A stretch of 5,773 nt of DNA, taken from positions 35,643-41,415 of the forward strand of contig DCGG01000013.1 in the NCBI GenBank assembly GCA_002315455.1. Direction: 5' to 3'. The notes below the pieces were generated by a model. That model ran no database searches. It was not told the DNA's origin and worked only from the letters and a program-made list of their open reading frames with translations. The stretch is from Lentisphaeria bacterium UBA1784. Lineage in GTDB: Bacteria; Verrucomicrobiota; Lentisphaeria; Victivallales; Victivallaceae. Numbering within the stretch: the stretch's first letter is position 1; each line of letters starts with the position of its first letter. A program made the translations under genes and the position numbers. Below, piece after piece: positions 1 through 5,733 of the stretch.

Positions 1-1
1 C

Positions 2-2212
2 CCCCCCGCCGGGACCGAGCCGGAAGGCTGGCTCCGGGAACTGCTGGGATACGTGGGAACGTCCGTGCTCGGGTGGGGATTTTTTACCGCCGGCGCGATC
101 CTCTGCTATCTCGCTGACTGGCACAGACTTCTGTGCCGTCTGCTGATCCATCAGCCTGCGCCCTCCTCCGGGAGATCCCGGCTGGAGCGCGCCACTCGGA
201 ATGGCGTCCGGGACGAGGAGGACGCCTTTGAGATCGAAGAAGAAGACGAGGAGGCCGAAGAGGACGAGCCGGCCGCCGGACCTGCGGCTTCTGCCGGAGG
301 GTCTTTCCTGAAGCGTCTGTTCGGGAAGGCGTCCGTTGTGCCGGCGGAACCCCCGGAGACCGCCCCTGCCAAAGGATCCGCCATCGACCGCTATCTGGAT
401 ATGGATAAGGCGGAAGCGGAAGCCGAAGCGGAAGCCGATGGTTCTGCGGTCCCGGTTCCCGGGAAGGATACCTCCGCCATCGACCGTTTCCTGAAGGGAG
501 AGGGCGCGCCGGAGGAACCCGTTCCGGAGGATGATCCTGAACTTGCTTCGGAACCGGATCTGCTCCCGGAAGAACCGGAGGCGTCTGCGGATGCCGCTTC
601 CCAACCGCACTCTCCGGCCCCCAGCCTCCACGAAAACACTCCCTCCACCCGCGTCGTGGAGAAGGGCGAGCAGGCCTGCGCGGCGAAAACGGCATACTCG
701 GTCCCGCCCATCACCATGCTTTCCAAGGGGCCGGATTCCCACGGCGAAGCCGCGGAGGTCATCGCCGCCGCCAAGGAGAATCTTCAGCGGACGCTGGAGG
801 ACTTCGGCATCGAAGGCCACGTGGTCAGTTACTCCTCCGGACCGCGGGTCACCCGTTTCTCCATCGCCCTCGCTCCCGGCGTCAACGTGAAGAAAGTGGA
901 ATCCATCTCCGACACCATCAAGATGAACCTCGCCGCCGACAGCATCCGGGTGCTCGCCCCCATTCCCGGCCAGCCATACGTGGGCGTGGAGGTCTCCAAC
1001 CGCAATCCCGGAGCCGTCTTCATGCGCTCCGTGATGGAGAGCGAGATGTGGAGTTCCGGCAAGGCGGAGATTCCCGTCGCACTGGGCGAGGACGTGGCCG
1101 GAAAGCCGGTGGTGCTGGATATCGCCAAAGCTCCTCACATGCTGATTGCCGGTTCCACCGGTACGGGAAAGAGCGTTTGTTCCAACTCCCTCATCATGAG
1201 CTTGCTTTTCCGATTCCGGCCGGACGAACTGAAGCTCATCATGGTGGACCCCAAGGTGGTGGAGTTCGACGTCTACAAGAACCTGCCCCACCTGATCACC
1301 CCCGTCATCAACGATTCCAACAAAGCGCCGCTCGCTTTGCGCTGGGCCGTCAATGAGATGGAGAAACGCTACCGGATCTTCGCGCAGGCCGGCGTGAAAA
1401 AAATCGCGGAATTCAACGCGTTGCCCGAGGACAGGGAGGCGCTTTACGACGACGACGGGCTGCCTATTCCCAACCGGATGCCCATCCTGCTGACCATCAT
1501 CGACGAACTGGGCGACCTGATGCTCACCGAAGCGAAAAAGGATATCGAGAACTACATCACCCGCATCGCCCAGAAGGGCCGCGCCGCCGGCGTCCATATC
1601 GTGGTAGCCACCCAGCGCCCGGACGTGAAGGTCATCACCGGAAACATCAAGGCCAATCTGCCCACCCGTCTCTGCTTCCAGGTGCGGAGCCTCATGGACA
1701 GCCGGGTGATCCTGGATGCCTCCGGCGGCGAAAAACTGCTGGGCAAGGGCGATATGCTCTACATGAGTCCCACCAGCATGAACATCGAACGGGTGCAGGG
1801 CTCCTTCATCCCCGACAGCGACATCAAGAAGGTGGTGAATTTCATCTGCGAACAGATGCCGCCTGAATTCAACAGTTCGGTGATGGCGGAGCCCGTGGGC
1901 GACGACGGCGGCGAGGACGAGGATGGCTCCGAGATCCTGCCCATCGATCCCGAGGACCGGGCGGATATCGCTCCCCTCGTGAAGAAGTACCTGCGCCCCG
2001 GCGACCCGGATGTGTTGCGGAAGGCTCTGGAGGTGGTGATCCTGGACCGGAAGGCCAGCACCAGTTATTTCCAGCGGCGGCTCGGCATCGGCTACAACAA
2101 GGCTGCGGAACTGACGGATCTTCTGGAGGAAAGAGGGGTCGTCGGCCCCGCTTCCGGAAGCGGAAATAAACGGGAAATCCTGATTTGGGACGGGCTGGAA
2201 GTCAACGATTGA
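2..2212 (+). CDS. ftsK: DNA translocase FtsK/SpoIIIE, 5'-partial
   Basis: This is a hexameric ATP-driven DNA pump that clears chromosome termini through the closing division septum. The reading frame is open to the window edge, so the start lies upstream; a GTG at 53 is in frame but falls inside the last membrane helix and is not a credible start. Residues are counted from the codon at base 2 (736 visible). About 16-42 form a hydrophobic helix, the end of the FtsK N-terminal membrane domain. About 43-234 form a Pro/Ala/Glu-rich linker with an acidic block at 71-89. The alpha domain starts near 235. The RecA-like motor has Walker A GSTGTGKS at 384-391, Walker B ending in D501-E502, and the ATQRPDVKVITG motif. 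The gamma winged helix is about 668-728 (ASTSYFQRRLGIGYNKA), intact to the TGA stop. The motor and gamma domain look functional. The family assignment is certain; the complete membrane domain cannot be judged. Confidence 0.97.
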   Translation, partial: PPAGTEPEGWLRELLGYVGTSVLGWGFFTAGAILCYLADWHRLLCRLLIHQPAPSSGRSRLERATRNGVRDEEDAFEIEEEDEEAEEDEPAAGPAASAGGSFLKRLFGKASVVPAEPPETAPAKGSAIDRYLDMDKAEAEAEAEADGSAVPVPGKDTSAIDRFLKGEGAPEEPVPEDDPELASEPDLLPEEPEASADAASQPHSPAPSLHENTPSTRVVEKGEQACAAKTAYSVPPITMLSKGPDSHGEAAEVIAAAKENLQRTLEDFGIEGHVVSYSSGPRVTRFSIALAPGVNVKKVESISDTIKMNLAADSIRVLAPIPGQPYVGVEVSNRNPGAVFMRSVMESEMWSSGKAEIPVALGEDVAGKPVVLDIAKAPHMLIAGSTGTGKSVCSNSLIMSLLFRFRPDELKLIMVDPKVVEFDVYKNLPHLITPVINDSNKAPLALRWAVNEMEKRYRIFAQAGVKKIAEFNALPEDREALYDDDGLPIPNRMPILLTIIDELGDLMLTEAKKDIENYITRIAQKGRAAGVHIVVATQRPDVKVITGNIKANLPTRLCFQVRSLMDSRVILDASGGEKLLGKGDMLYMSPTSMNIERVQGSFIPDSDIKKVVNFICEQMPPEFNSSVMAEPVGDDGGEDEDGSEILPIDPEDRADIAPLVKKYLRPGDPDVLRKALEVVILDRKASTSYFQRRLGIGYNKAAELTDLLEERGVVGPASGSGNKREILIWDGLEVND
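377..486 (+). repeat. Two-copy 14-bp direct repeat encoding SAIDR(Y/F)L in the FtsK linker
   Basis: The sequence TCCGCCATCGACCG occurs at 377-390 and again at 473-486, in the same reading frame. It encodes SAIDRYL (residues 126-132 from base 2) and SAIDRFL (158-164). The copies lie inside an otherwise low-complexity acidic linker and are separated by an Ala-Glu run (410-436, built from GCGGAA/GCCGAA hexamers). The pattern fits a short linear motif duplicated in a disordered tether; its function is unknown. Confidence 0.7.
2148..2163. repeat. Perfect 16-bp palindrome in the 3' end of ftsK
   Basis: CCGCTTCCGGAAGCGG is a perfect inverted repeat with no central spacer, within codons for the wing of the FtsK gamma domain (PASGSG). 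It is followed by AAATAAA rather than a T run, so it does not read as a terminator. It may be no more than a by-product of Ser/Gly codon choice. Confidence 0.5.
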
Positions 2213-2235
2213 TCCGGTCCCTCAAGTCGCTATTT

Positions 2236-2240
2236 GGAGA
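2236..2240 (+). promoter_or_regulatory. Ribosome binding site deciding the rodZ-like start
   Basis: GGAGA sits 8 nt before the ATG at 2249. An in-frame TTG at 2234 overlaps this Shine-Dalgarno sequence and has none of its own, so the ATG is the better start. Confidence 0.75.
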
Positions 2241-2248
2241 ATACGATC

Positions 2249-3097
2249 ATGGCGGATAACGATACCTACGAATTGTTTGAGGAAAAACCGTCTCAGATGC
2301 AGGCTCCGGAGCTCCGGAGCGATCCCGGTTCCATGACGGCATCTGACTCTGCACCCGTGCCCGCCGCAACGCCGGAGCCTCCGGCGGAGGACGTGCGTGA
2401 GGACGTGCGTGAGGACGTGGAATTTCCGGGGCTTTCCGCGTCTCGGGAGACGGCGGACGTTCCGGCCCCCGTTTCCGCGGCCCCTGCCGCAGAGTCCGGG
2501 GAGAAGGAGGAGCATGCCGGGTTTTCGGGCGGAGCCTTTCGCGCCAAGGATATCCCCCGGGAGGCGATCCGAGTCCACGACGTTCCCGGAGACGTCGATC
2601 TCGCGACCTACCTGCGGACTCTGCGGACGGAGAACGGATTGACGCTGGATGCGCTGGCGGCCTGCACCGGCATCAGTAAAAATTATCTGGCGGCGCTGGA
2701 ATCCGACGACTTCTCCGAACTGCCGCCCATCGCTTATGCATTGGCCTACGTGCGGCGGCTGGGAGCCTTGTATCAGGTCCCGGAGGACCGCATGCCCCTG
2801 CTCTCCAGTGCGCTCCGGGCGCGGCTGGAGCCGGAATTGCCCGAGGATATGTCCAAGAGCATCGTGGATCATGCCGAGAGCGAGGAGAACGTCCGCCGCA
2901 TCCGGCAACTTGCATTGGTCCTCGGCACCGCCGGGATCCTCATCGTCATCACGCTGATCCTCGGAGGACTTCTGCTGTGGGCCGGGATTCGGCGGCACAA
3001 TGCCGGTCAGAATCAGCCTTTTCACCGTCCGATCCTGATGGAAATGCAGGGAGAACCCCGGCTGCAGGTGCCGGTCTCTGCGGTCCCTTCCCGCTGA
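2249..3097 (+). CDS. rodZ: RodZ-like membrane-anchored HTH protein
   Basis: The 282-residue product resembles RodZ, which links MreB filaments to the membrane and to the wall-elongation machinery. Residues 1-115 are acidic, Pro/Ala-rich and probably disordered, including three EDV units at 47-57. Residues about 118-183 form the RodZ-type helix-turn-helix (LRTLRTENGLTLDALAACTG, then a YLAALESDDFSELP segment typical of the family). Residues about 221-246 are one strongly hydrophobic membrane helix ending in GIRRH. Only about 36 residues follow, too few for the usual periplasmic DUF4115 beta domain. In classical RodZ the HTH is at the very N terminus, so both the long leader and the missing tail domain are unusual. 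The gene starts 36 bp after ftsK, on the same strand, and is probably co-transcribed with it. A generic HTH-TM regulator (HTH_25 family) is the alternative; the shape role is inferred from the HTH type and topology. Confidence 0.8.
   Translation: MADNDTYELFEEKPSQMQAPELRSDPGSMTASDSAPVPAATPEPPAEDVREDVREDVEFPGLSASRETADVPAPVSAAPAAESGEKEEHAGFSGGAFRAKDIPREAIRVHDVPGDVDLATYLRTLRTENGLTLDALAACTGISKNYLAALESDDFSELPPIAYALAYVRRLGALYQVPEDRMPLLSSALRARLEPELPEDMSKSIVDHAESEENVRRIRQLALVLGTAGILIVITLILGGLLLWAGIRRHNAGQNQPFHRPILMEMQGEPRLQVPVSAVPSR
2387..2419 (+). repeat. 12-bp tandem repeat in the rodZ-like gene
   Basis: GAGGACGTGCGT is present twice, followed by a third partial copy GAGGACGTG. It encodes EDVREDVREDV (residues 47-57) in the disordered N-terminal region. 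The copies are identical at DNA level, which suggests recent slippage expansion; the unit is a multiple of three, so copy-number change would keep the frame. Confidence 0.85.
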
Positions 3098-3101
3098 AAA
3101 C

Positions 3102-3130
3102 TGGACAAATCCGCTTCTGCATGCTATATT
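3102..3130 (+). promoter_or_regulatory. Sigma70-type promoter for aroQ (-accB-accC)
   Basis: A -35 box TGGACA (3102-3107) is followed by exactly 17 bp and a -10 box TATATT (3125-3130). The -10 is preceded by TGC, an extended -10 element. Each hexamer differs from consensus at one position. The site fills the 50-bp gap between the rodZ-like stop and the aroQ start, and is a local AT-rich patch in GC-rich DNA. Transcription would be expected to begin near 3137, only about 11 nt before the aroQ ATG. It is called from sequence only. Confidence 0.7.
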
Positions 3131-3136
3131 TTATAT

Positions 3137-3144
3137 GAGGCAGG
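3137..3144 (+). promoter_or_regulatory. aroQ ribosome binding site
   Basis: GAGGCAGG lies just before the ATG at 3148. GAGG (3137-3140) is 7 nt from the start codon and is the better Shine-Dalgarno match. If the promoter above is used, this site would be at the extreme 5' end of the mRNA. Confidence 0.55.
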
Positions 3145-3147
3145 ATT

Positions 3148-3597
3148 ATGAAAATATTGTTGCTCAATGGGCCGAATCTGCAGTTGCTGGGGACCAGGGA
3201 ACCGCAGATTTACGGCAAAACGACCCTGAAGGACATCGTTTCGACGCTGTCCCGGGAGGCTTTGACCGCCGGGGCGGAGCTGGTGGATTTTCAGTCCAAT
3301 CACGAGGGTGATCTGGTGGACCGCATCGGCAGTGCCCCTGCCGAAGGGGTCTCCGGAATCGTTTTCAATCCCGGCGCTTATACCCACACCTCCGTCGCCA
3401 TCCGGGACGCGATTGCCGCGGCGGCGCTTCCGGTGGTGGAGGTCCACATGAGCAACATTTTCGGGAGAGAGGAGTTTCGTGCCCGCTCCTTCAGCGCGCC
3501 GGTCTCGGTCGGTTTGTTCTGCGGGTTCGGTGCGGATACGTATTGCTGGGCCCTCCGGGCTCTCATCACAAAACTCAAAGGAGAGACGATCTGTTGA
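3148..3597 (+). CDS. aroQ: 3-dehydroquinate dehydratase, type II
   Basis: This cytoplasmic, usually dodecameric enzyme performs the third step of the shikimate pathway: trans-dehydration of 3-dehydroquinate to 3-dehydroshikimate. The 149-residue product has the normal family length and all landmarks. LLNGPNLQLLGTREPQIYG at 5-23 carries the lid-loop Arg17 and catalytic Tyr22. FNPGAYTHTS (73-82) carries Asn74 and His80. VEVHMSNIFGREEFRARS (97-114) carries His100 and the substrate-binding arginines. Small departures from the commonest motifs are Gln12 in place of the second Asn of GPNLNLLG, Phe105 where His is frequent (SNxHxRE), and RARS instead of RHHS; none removes a catalytic residue. The gene follows its own likely promoter and precedes accB, an order known in Pseudomonas and Haemophilus. 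Its TGA overlaps a possible TTG start of a small ORF. Confidence 0.96.
   Translation: MKILLLNGPNLQLLGTREPQIYGKTTLKDIVSTLSREALTAGAELVDFQSNHEGDLVDRIGSAPAEGVSGIVFNPGAYTHTSVAIRDAIAAAALPVVEVHMSNIFGREEFRARSFSAPVSVGLFCGFGADTYCWALRALITKLKGETIC
3577..3584 (+). promoter_or_regulatory. Strong Shine-Dalgarno-like sequence at the 3' end of aroQ
   Basis: AAAGGAGA lies inside the last codons of aroQ, 9 nt before a TTG that overlaps the aroQ stop (TTGA). It is among the best Shine-Dalgarno matches in the window, yet the next confident gene, accB, starts more than 200 bp later. This is the main argument for translation of the small ORF at 3594. Confidence 0.5.
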
Positions 3598-3743
3598 ACC
3601 CGTCGGAAGCCGCTCCCGAAGAGAATGCGGCCTCCGGGGAAGTTGAACCGCTTCCCGAAACGATCATGCGGTCACACACTGCCCGACCTGTTGCTGCAGG
3701 GAAGCAGAGCGCCGTCCGGCGCTTCGGGGGGAACGGTGTTTGA
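3594..3743 (+). CDS. Possible 49-residue small protein between aroQ and accB
   Basis: A TTG at 3594 overlaps the aroQ TGA by three bases and is preceded at good distance by AAAGGAGA. The frame runs 49 codons to a TGA at 3741. The first half is acidic and Pro/Ala/Glu-rich (NPSEAAPEENAASGEVEPLP) and the second half is basic (SAVRRFGG). There is no membrane segment, signal peptide or recognisable domain. Codon use in the first half resembles the neighbours; the second half is less typical (TCA, CGA, ACT, GCA). It could be a genuine small protein, a leader peptide whose translation affects accB expression, the remnant of a decayed gene, or a chance ORF. I do not recognise it and assign no function. 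Confidence 0.35.
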   Translation: MNPSEAAPEENAASGEVEPLPETIMRSHTARPVAAGKQSAVRRFGGNGV

Positions 3744-3789
3744 AAAATCATTTTGCAGACAGCGCAACCATCCATACAGGATCCGGAAA
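3598..3789 (+). other. aroQ-accB intergenic region with inverted repeats
   Basis: These 192 bp hold no gene beyond the doubtful small ORF. Inverted repeats are GGGAAG/CTTCCC (3637-3642 with 3651-3656, 8-nt loop) and AGCGCC-GTCC-GGCGCT (3708-3723, perfect 6-bp stem with a tetraloop). Neither is followed by a T run, so they are not canonical terminators. An AT-rich patch at 3739-3756 (TTTGAAAAATCATTTT) includes a TTGAAA but has no matching -10 at 16-18 bp, so I do not call a promoter. Confidence 0.5.
3778..3781 (+). promoter_or_regulatory. accB ribosome binding site
   Basis: AGGA is 8 nt before the ATG at 3790. It supports that ATG over an in-frame ATG at 3625, which would add 55 residues with no counterpart in the BCCP family. 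Confidence 0.6.
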
Positions 3790-4260
3790 ATGAACATTGA
3801 AGAGATTAAAAACATCGTCAAAATGATGCAGGAGTATCAGTTGACGGAATTCAACATCGAAGCGGAAAACTGCAACCTTCGCATCAAACGGGCAGGGACC
3901 GCTTCCATTCCCGCGCAGGTGATGCTGGCTCATCCTGCGGCCATGGCACCGGTGGCCTCCGCGCCTGCCACCGGCACTCCTCCAGCGGAGAAGGCCGCTC
4001 CAGCGGAAGCCCCCGCCGATGCGCCCGAAGTCACTCTGGACTCCCCTCTCGTGGGGACTTTCTACCGCGCTCCCGCTCCGGACGCCCGGAACTTCGTCGA
4101 AGTCGGCGATCGCGTGACCGAAGGGACCGTTATCGGCGTCATTGAAGCCATGAAGGTCATGAACGAGATCAAGGCCGAAAAGGCCGGTGTGGTCAAGGCG
4201 ATCCTGGTGGAGAACGGTCAGCCCGTGGAATTCGGGCAGAAACTGATCGTTCTGGGGTAA
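3790..4260 (+). CDS. accB: Biotin carboxyl carrier protein of acetyl-CoA carboxylase
   Basis: AccB carries the biotin that shuttles carboxyl groups from biotin carboxylase to the carboxyltransferase, forming malonyl-CoA in the first committed step of fatty-acid synthesis. The product is 156 residues, the same length as the E. coli protein. Residues 1-36 are the N-terminal segment (MNIEEIKNIVKMMQEYQLTE), followed by an Ala/Pro-rich flexible linker at about 37-80. The biotinyl domain is about 81-156, with SPLVGTFYRAPAPDARNFVE, then IEAMKVMNEI with the biotin-accepting Lys122, and a closing GQPVEFGQKLIVLG. The insertion SPxVGTFYxxPxPD is the 'thumb' feature of bacterial AccB, which separates it from pyruvate or propionyl-CoA carboxylase carriers. 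The gene sits 99 bp before accC. In E. coli AccB autoregulates accBC; whether that happens here is not visible. The protein appears intact. Confidence 0.97.
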   Translation: MNIEEIKNIVKMMQEYQLTEFNIEAENCNLRIKRAGTASIPAQVMLAHPAAMAPVASAPATGTPPAEKAAPAEAPADAPEVTLDSPLVGTFYRAPAPDARNFVEVGDRVTEGTVIGVIEAMKVMNEIKAEKAGVVKAILVENGQPVEFGQKLIVLG

Positions 4261-4359
4261 GATCCTCCGGTCCGGAGACCGGCCGAAGAGCGGATGTTCC
4301 GCTTTTTCCGGGCATCCGGCTCCTCTCTGCCGGAGACACTCTTCATCACAGGTAAAAAT
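4261..4359 (+). other. accB-accC intergenic region with three tandem hairpins
   Basis: The 99-bp gap contains three inverted repeats in series. They are CCGGTC-CGGA-GACCGG at 4267-4282, AGCGGA-TGT-TCCGCT at 4289-4303 followed by T's, and TCCGGC-(8 nt)-GCCGGA at 4315-4334. CCGGAGAC occurs twice (4272-4279 would begin with the loop side of the first hairpin; 4330-4337 includes the right arm of the third), so TCCGG at 4315-4319 could pair with either copy. No promoter for accC was found here. Confidence 0.7.
4286..4307 (+). terminator. Intrinsic terminator-like hairpin between accB and accC
   Basis: AGCGGA (4289-4294) pairs perfectly with TCCGCT (4298-4303) around a TGT loop. The stem can extend outward by a G-U and two A-U pairs (4286-4288 with 4304-4306). 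TTTTT (4303-4307) follows the stem directly. This is a short but canonical rho-independent shape on the coding strand. Because accC lacks an obvious promoter of its own, it is more likely a partial terminator or attenuator than a full stop. Strength cannot be judged by eye. Confidence 0.55.
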
Positions 4360-5733
4360 ATGTTTCATAAATTGCTGATCGCCAATCGCGGCGAGATCGC
4401 CCTGCGGATCCTGCGGGCCTGCCGCGAGATGAATATCCGGACCGTTCAGGTCTACTCTCAAGCGGATGCCGACAGCCTGCCCGTCCGCCTCGCCGACGAA
4501 GCCGTCTGCATCGGAGCCAATACCGCCGCCAGCAGTTACCTGCTCATCGACCGGATCCTCTCCGTGGCGGCCCTCTGCGACGTGGATGCCATCCATCCCG
4601 GATACGGCTTCCTCGCGGAAAATGCCTACTTTGCCGAGGCTTGCAGAAAGCACGGCATCACTTTCATCGGCCCCACTCCGGAAGCCATGCGTGCGCTGGG
4701 CGACAAGGCCGTGGCCCGCAAGACCATGAAGTCCGCGGGCGTGGTAACCACTCCCGGCAGCGACGGGCTGGTCGCCGACGTGGAACAGGCCAAAAAGATG
4801 GCCCACCGGATCGGATATCCCGTCATCGTCAAGGCTTCCGCCGGAGGCGGAGGCCGGGGGATGCGAATCGCTCACAACGATGCCAGTCTGACCACGGGTT
4901 TTCTCGCCGCCAGGAGCGAAGCGGAGAAGGCCTTCGGAAACGGGGACCTCTACATGGAGAAATTCATCGTGGATCCCCGGCACATCGAGGTGCAGATCCT
5001 CGCGGACAACCACGGCAACGTGGTCCATTTGGGCGAGCGCGACTGCAGCATCCAGCGCCGGAACCAGAAACTCATCGAGGAATCCCCGTCGCCCGCGCTC
5101 TCATCCAAACAGCGGGAGAAAATCGGTGCCGCCGCCGTCAAGGCCGCCCACGCGGCCAACTATACCGGAGCCGGAACGGTGGAGTTCCTGCTGAACCACG
5201 ACGGCAGTTTCTATTTTATGGAGATGAACACCCGGGTCCAGGTGGAGCATCCGGTCTCGGAACAGATCACCGGGATCGATATCGTCAAGGCCCAGATCCG
5301 CATCGCCGCCGGAGAGAAACTTCCCTGGAGACAGCGGGACATCAGGATCAAAGGCCATGCCATCGAGGTCCGGATCAACGCCGAGGATCCGGAGCGGGAT
5401 TTTGCTCCCTGCCCCGGGAAAGTGACGTTGTTCGTGCCGCCGGGAGGTCCGCAGGTACGGGTGGATTCCCACGTTTATTCAGGATACGTGATCCCGCCCT
5501 ACTATGACAGCCTCATGGGGAAGATCATCGTCTGGGGCGAGGACCGCACCAATGCGCTGGCCGCCTGTCGCCGGGCTCTGCAGGAGACCGTGGTGGAGGG
5601 GGTCAAGACCACTTTGCCCTTCCAGCAGATGATCCTCAACCGGAAATTCTTCTCGGAGGGAAAATACGACACCGGCTTCGTCGGACGCCTGCTTCAGGAA
5701 CAGACCAAAAAAGCTGTAAAGGAGAAAAAATGA
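4360..5733 (+). CDS. accC: Biotin carboxylase subunit of acetyl-CoA carboxylase
   Basis: AccC uses ATP and bicarbonate to carboxylate the biotin on AccB. The product is 457 residues (E. coli 449). The start at 4360 gives MFHKLLIANRGEIALRI, matching the family N terminus; an in-frame ATG at 4294 would add 22 unrelated residues and lies inside a hairpin, so it is rejected. The N-terminal pre-ATP-grasp domain has HPGYGFLAEN (79-88). The ATP-grasp domain has Lys116, Lys158, the glycine-rich loop ASAGGGGRGM (159-168), Glu200, His208 and Lys237 in ERDCSIQRRNQK, then metal ligands Glu275 and Glu288. The catalytic loop is EMNTRVQVEHPV (288-299) with Arg292 and Glu296, and Arg338 lies in the C-terminal domain. 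All expected active-site residues are present. There is no fused biotinyl domain, so this is the stand-alone AccC type. AGG at 4350-4352 is a weak ribosome binding site. The stop overlaps the next start (ATGA). Confidence 0.97.
   Translation: MFHKLLIANRGEIALRILRACREMNIRTVQVYSQADADSLPVRLADEAVCIGANTAASSYLLIDRILSVAALCDVDAIHPGYGFLAENAYFAEACRKHGITFIGPTPEAMRALGDKAVARKTMKSAGVVTTPGSDGLVADVEQAKKMAHRIGYPVIVKASAGGGGRGMRIAHNDASLTTGFLAARSEAEKAFGNGDLYMEKFIVDPRHIEVQILADNHGNVVHLGERDCSIQRRNQKLIEESPSPALSSKQREKIGAAAVKAAHAANYTGAGTVEFLLNHDGSFYFMEMNTRVQVEHPVSEQITGIDIVKAQIRIAAGEKLPWRQRDIRIKGHAIEVRINAEDPERDFAPCPGKVTLFVPPGGPQVRVDSHVYSGYVIPPYYDSLMGKIIVWGEDRTNALAACRRALQETVVEGVKTTLPFQQMILNRKFFSEGKYDTGFVGRLLQEQTKKAVKEKK
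5718..5724 (+). promoter_or_regulatory. Ribosome binding site of the downstream gene
   Basis: AAAGGAG lies in the last codons of accC, 5 nt before the ATG at 5730. It is a strong match and supports a real coupled gene start there. Confidence 0.7.

Noticed and set aside
53..55. GTG as the start of ftsK
   Set aside because: The frame is open upstream to the window edge and encodes a matching FtsK membrane segment (GWLRELLGY), and no ribosome binding site precedes the GTG.
2222..3025. Minus-strand open frame of 267 codons opposite the rodZ-like gene
   Set aside because: Its translation is low-complexity, rich in Arg/Gly/Pro/His, with no domain. The plus-strand frame has an HTH, a membrane helix and a ribosome binding site.
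3708..3723. Perfect hairpin AGCGCC-GTCC-GGCGCT as a terminator of aroQ
   Set aside because: It is followed by CGGGGGG rather than a T run, so it is kept only as an inverted repeat.
3739..3778. Possible accB promoter with TTGAAA at 3740-3745
   Set aside because: No -10-like hexamer lies at 16-18 bp; CATACA at 3773 is too far and a poor match.
3625..3789. N-terminally extended accB from the ATG at 3625
   Set aside because: The extra 55 residues have no family counterpart, and the ATG at 3790 has its own Shine-Dalgarno and gives the standard 156-residue length.
3890..3897. GGGCAGGG, matching the E. coli FtsK-orienting KOPS consensus GGGNAGGG
   Set aside because: A second match on the opposite strand at 5407-5414 gives no polarity, and about one chance match is expected in GC-rich DNA of this length. 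KOPS sequence is also not known for this organism.
3748..5028. Long open frame on the minus strand (426 codons) opposite accB and accC
   Set aside because: It mirrors the strong GC bias at third codon positions of two certain genes, spans their intergenic hairpins, and its translation shows no recognisable domain.
4641..5507. Plus-strand 288-codon open frame inside accC
   Set aside because: It is an out-of-frame shadow of accC, very rich in Arg/Gly/His, with no recognised family.
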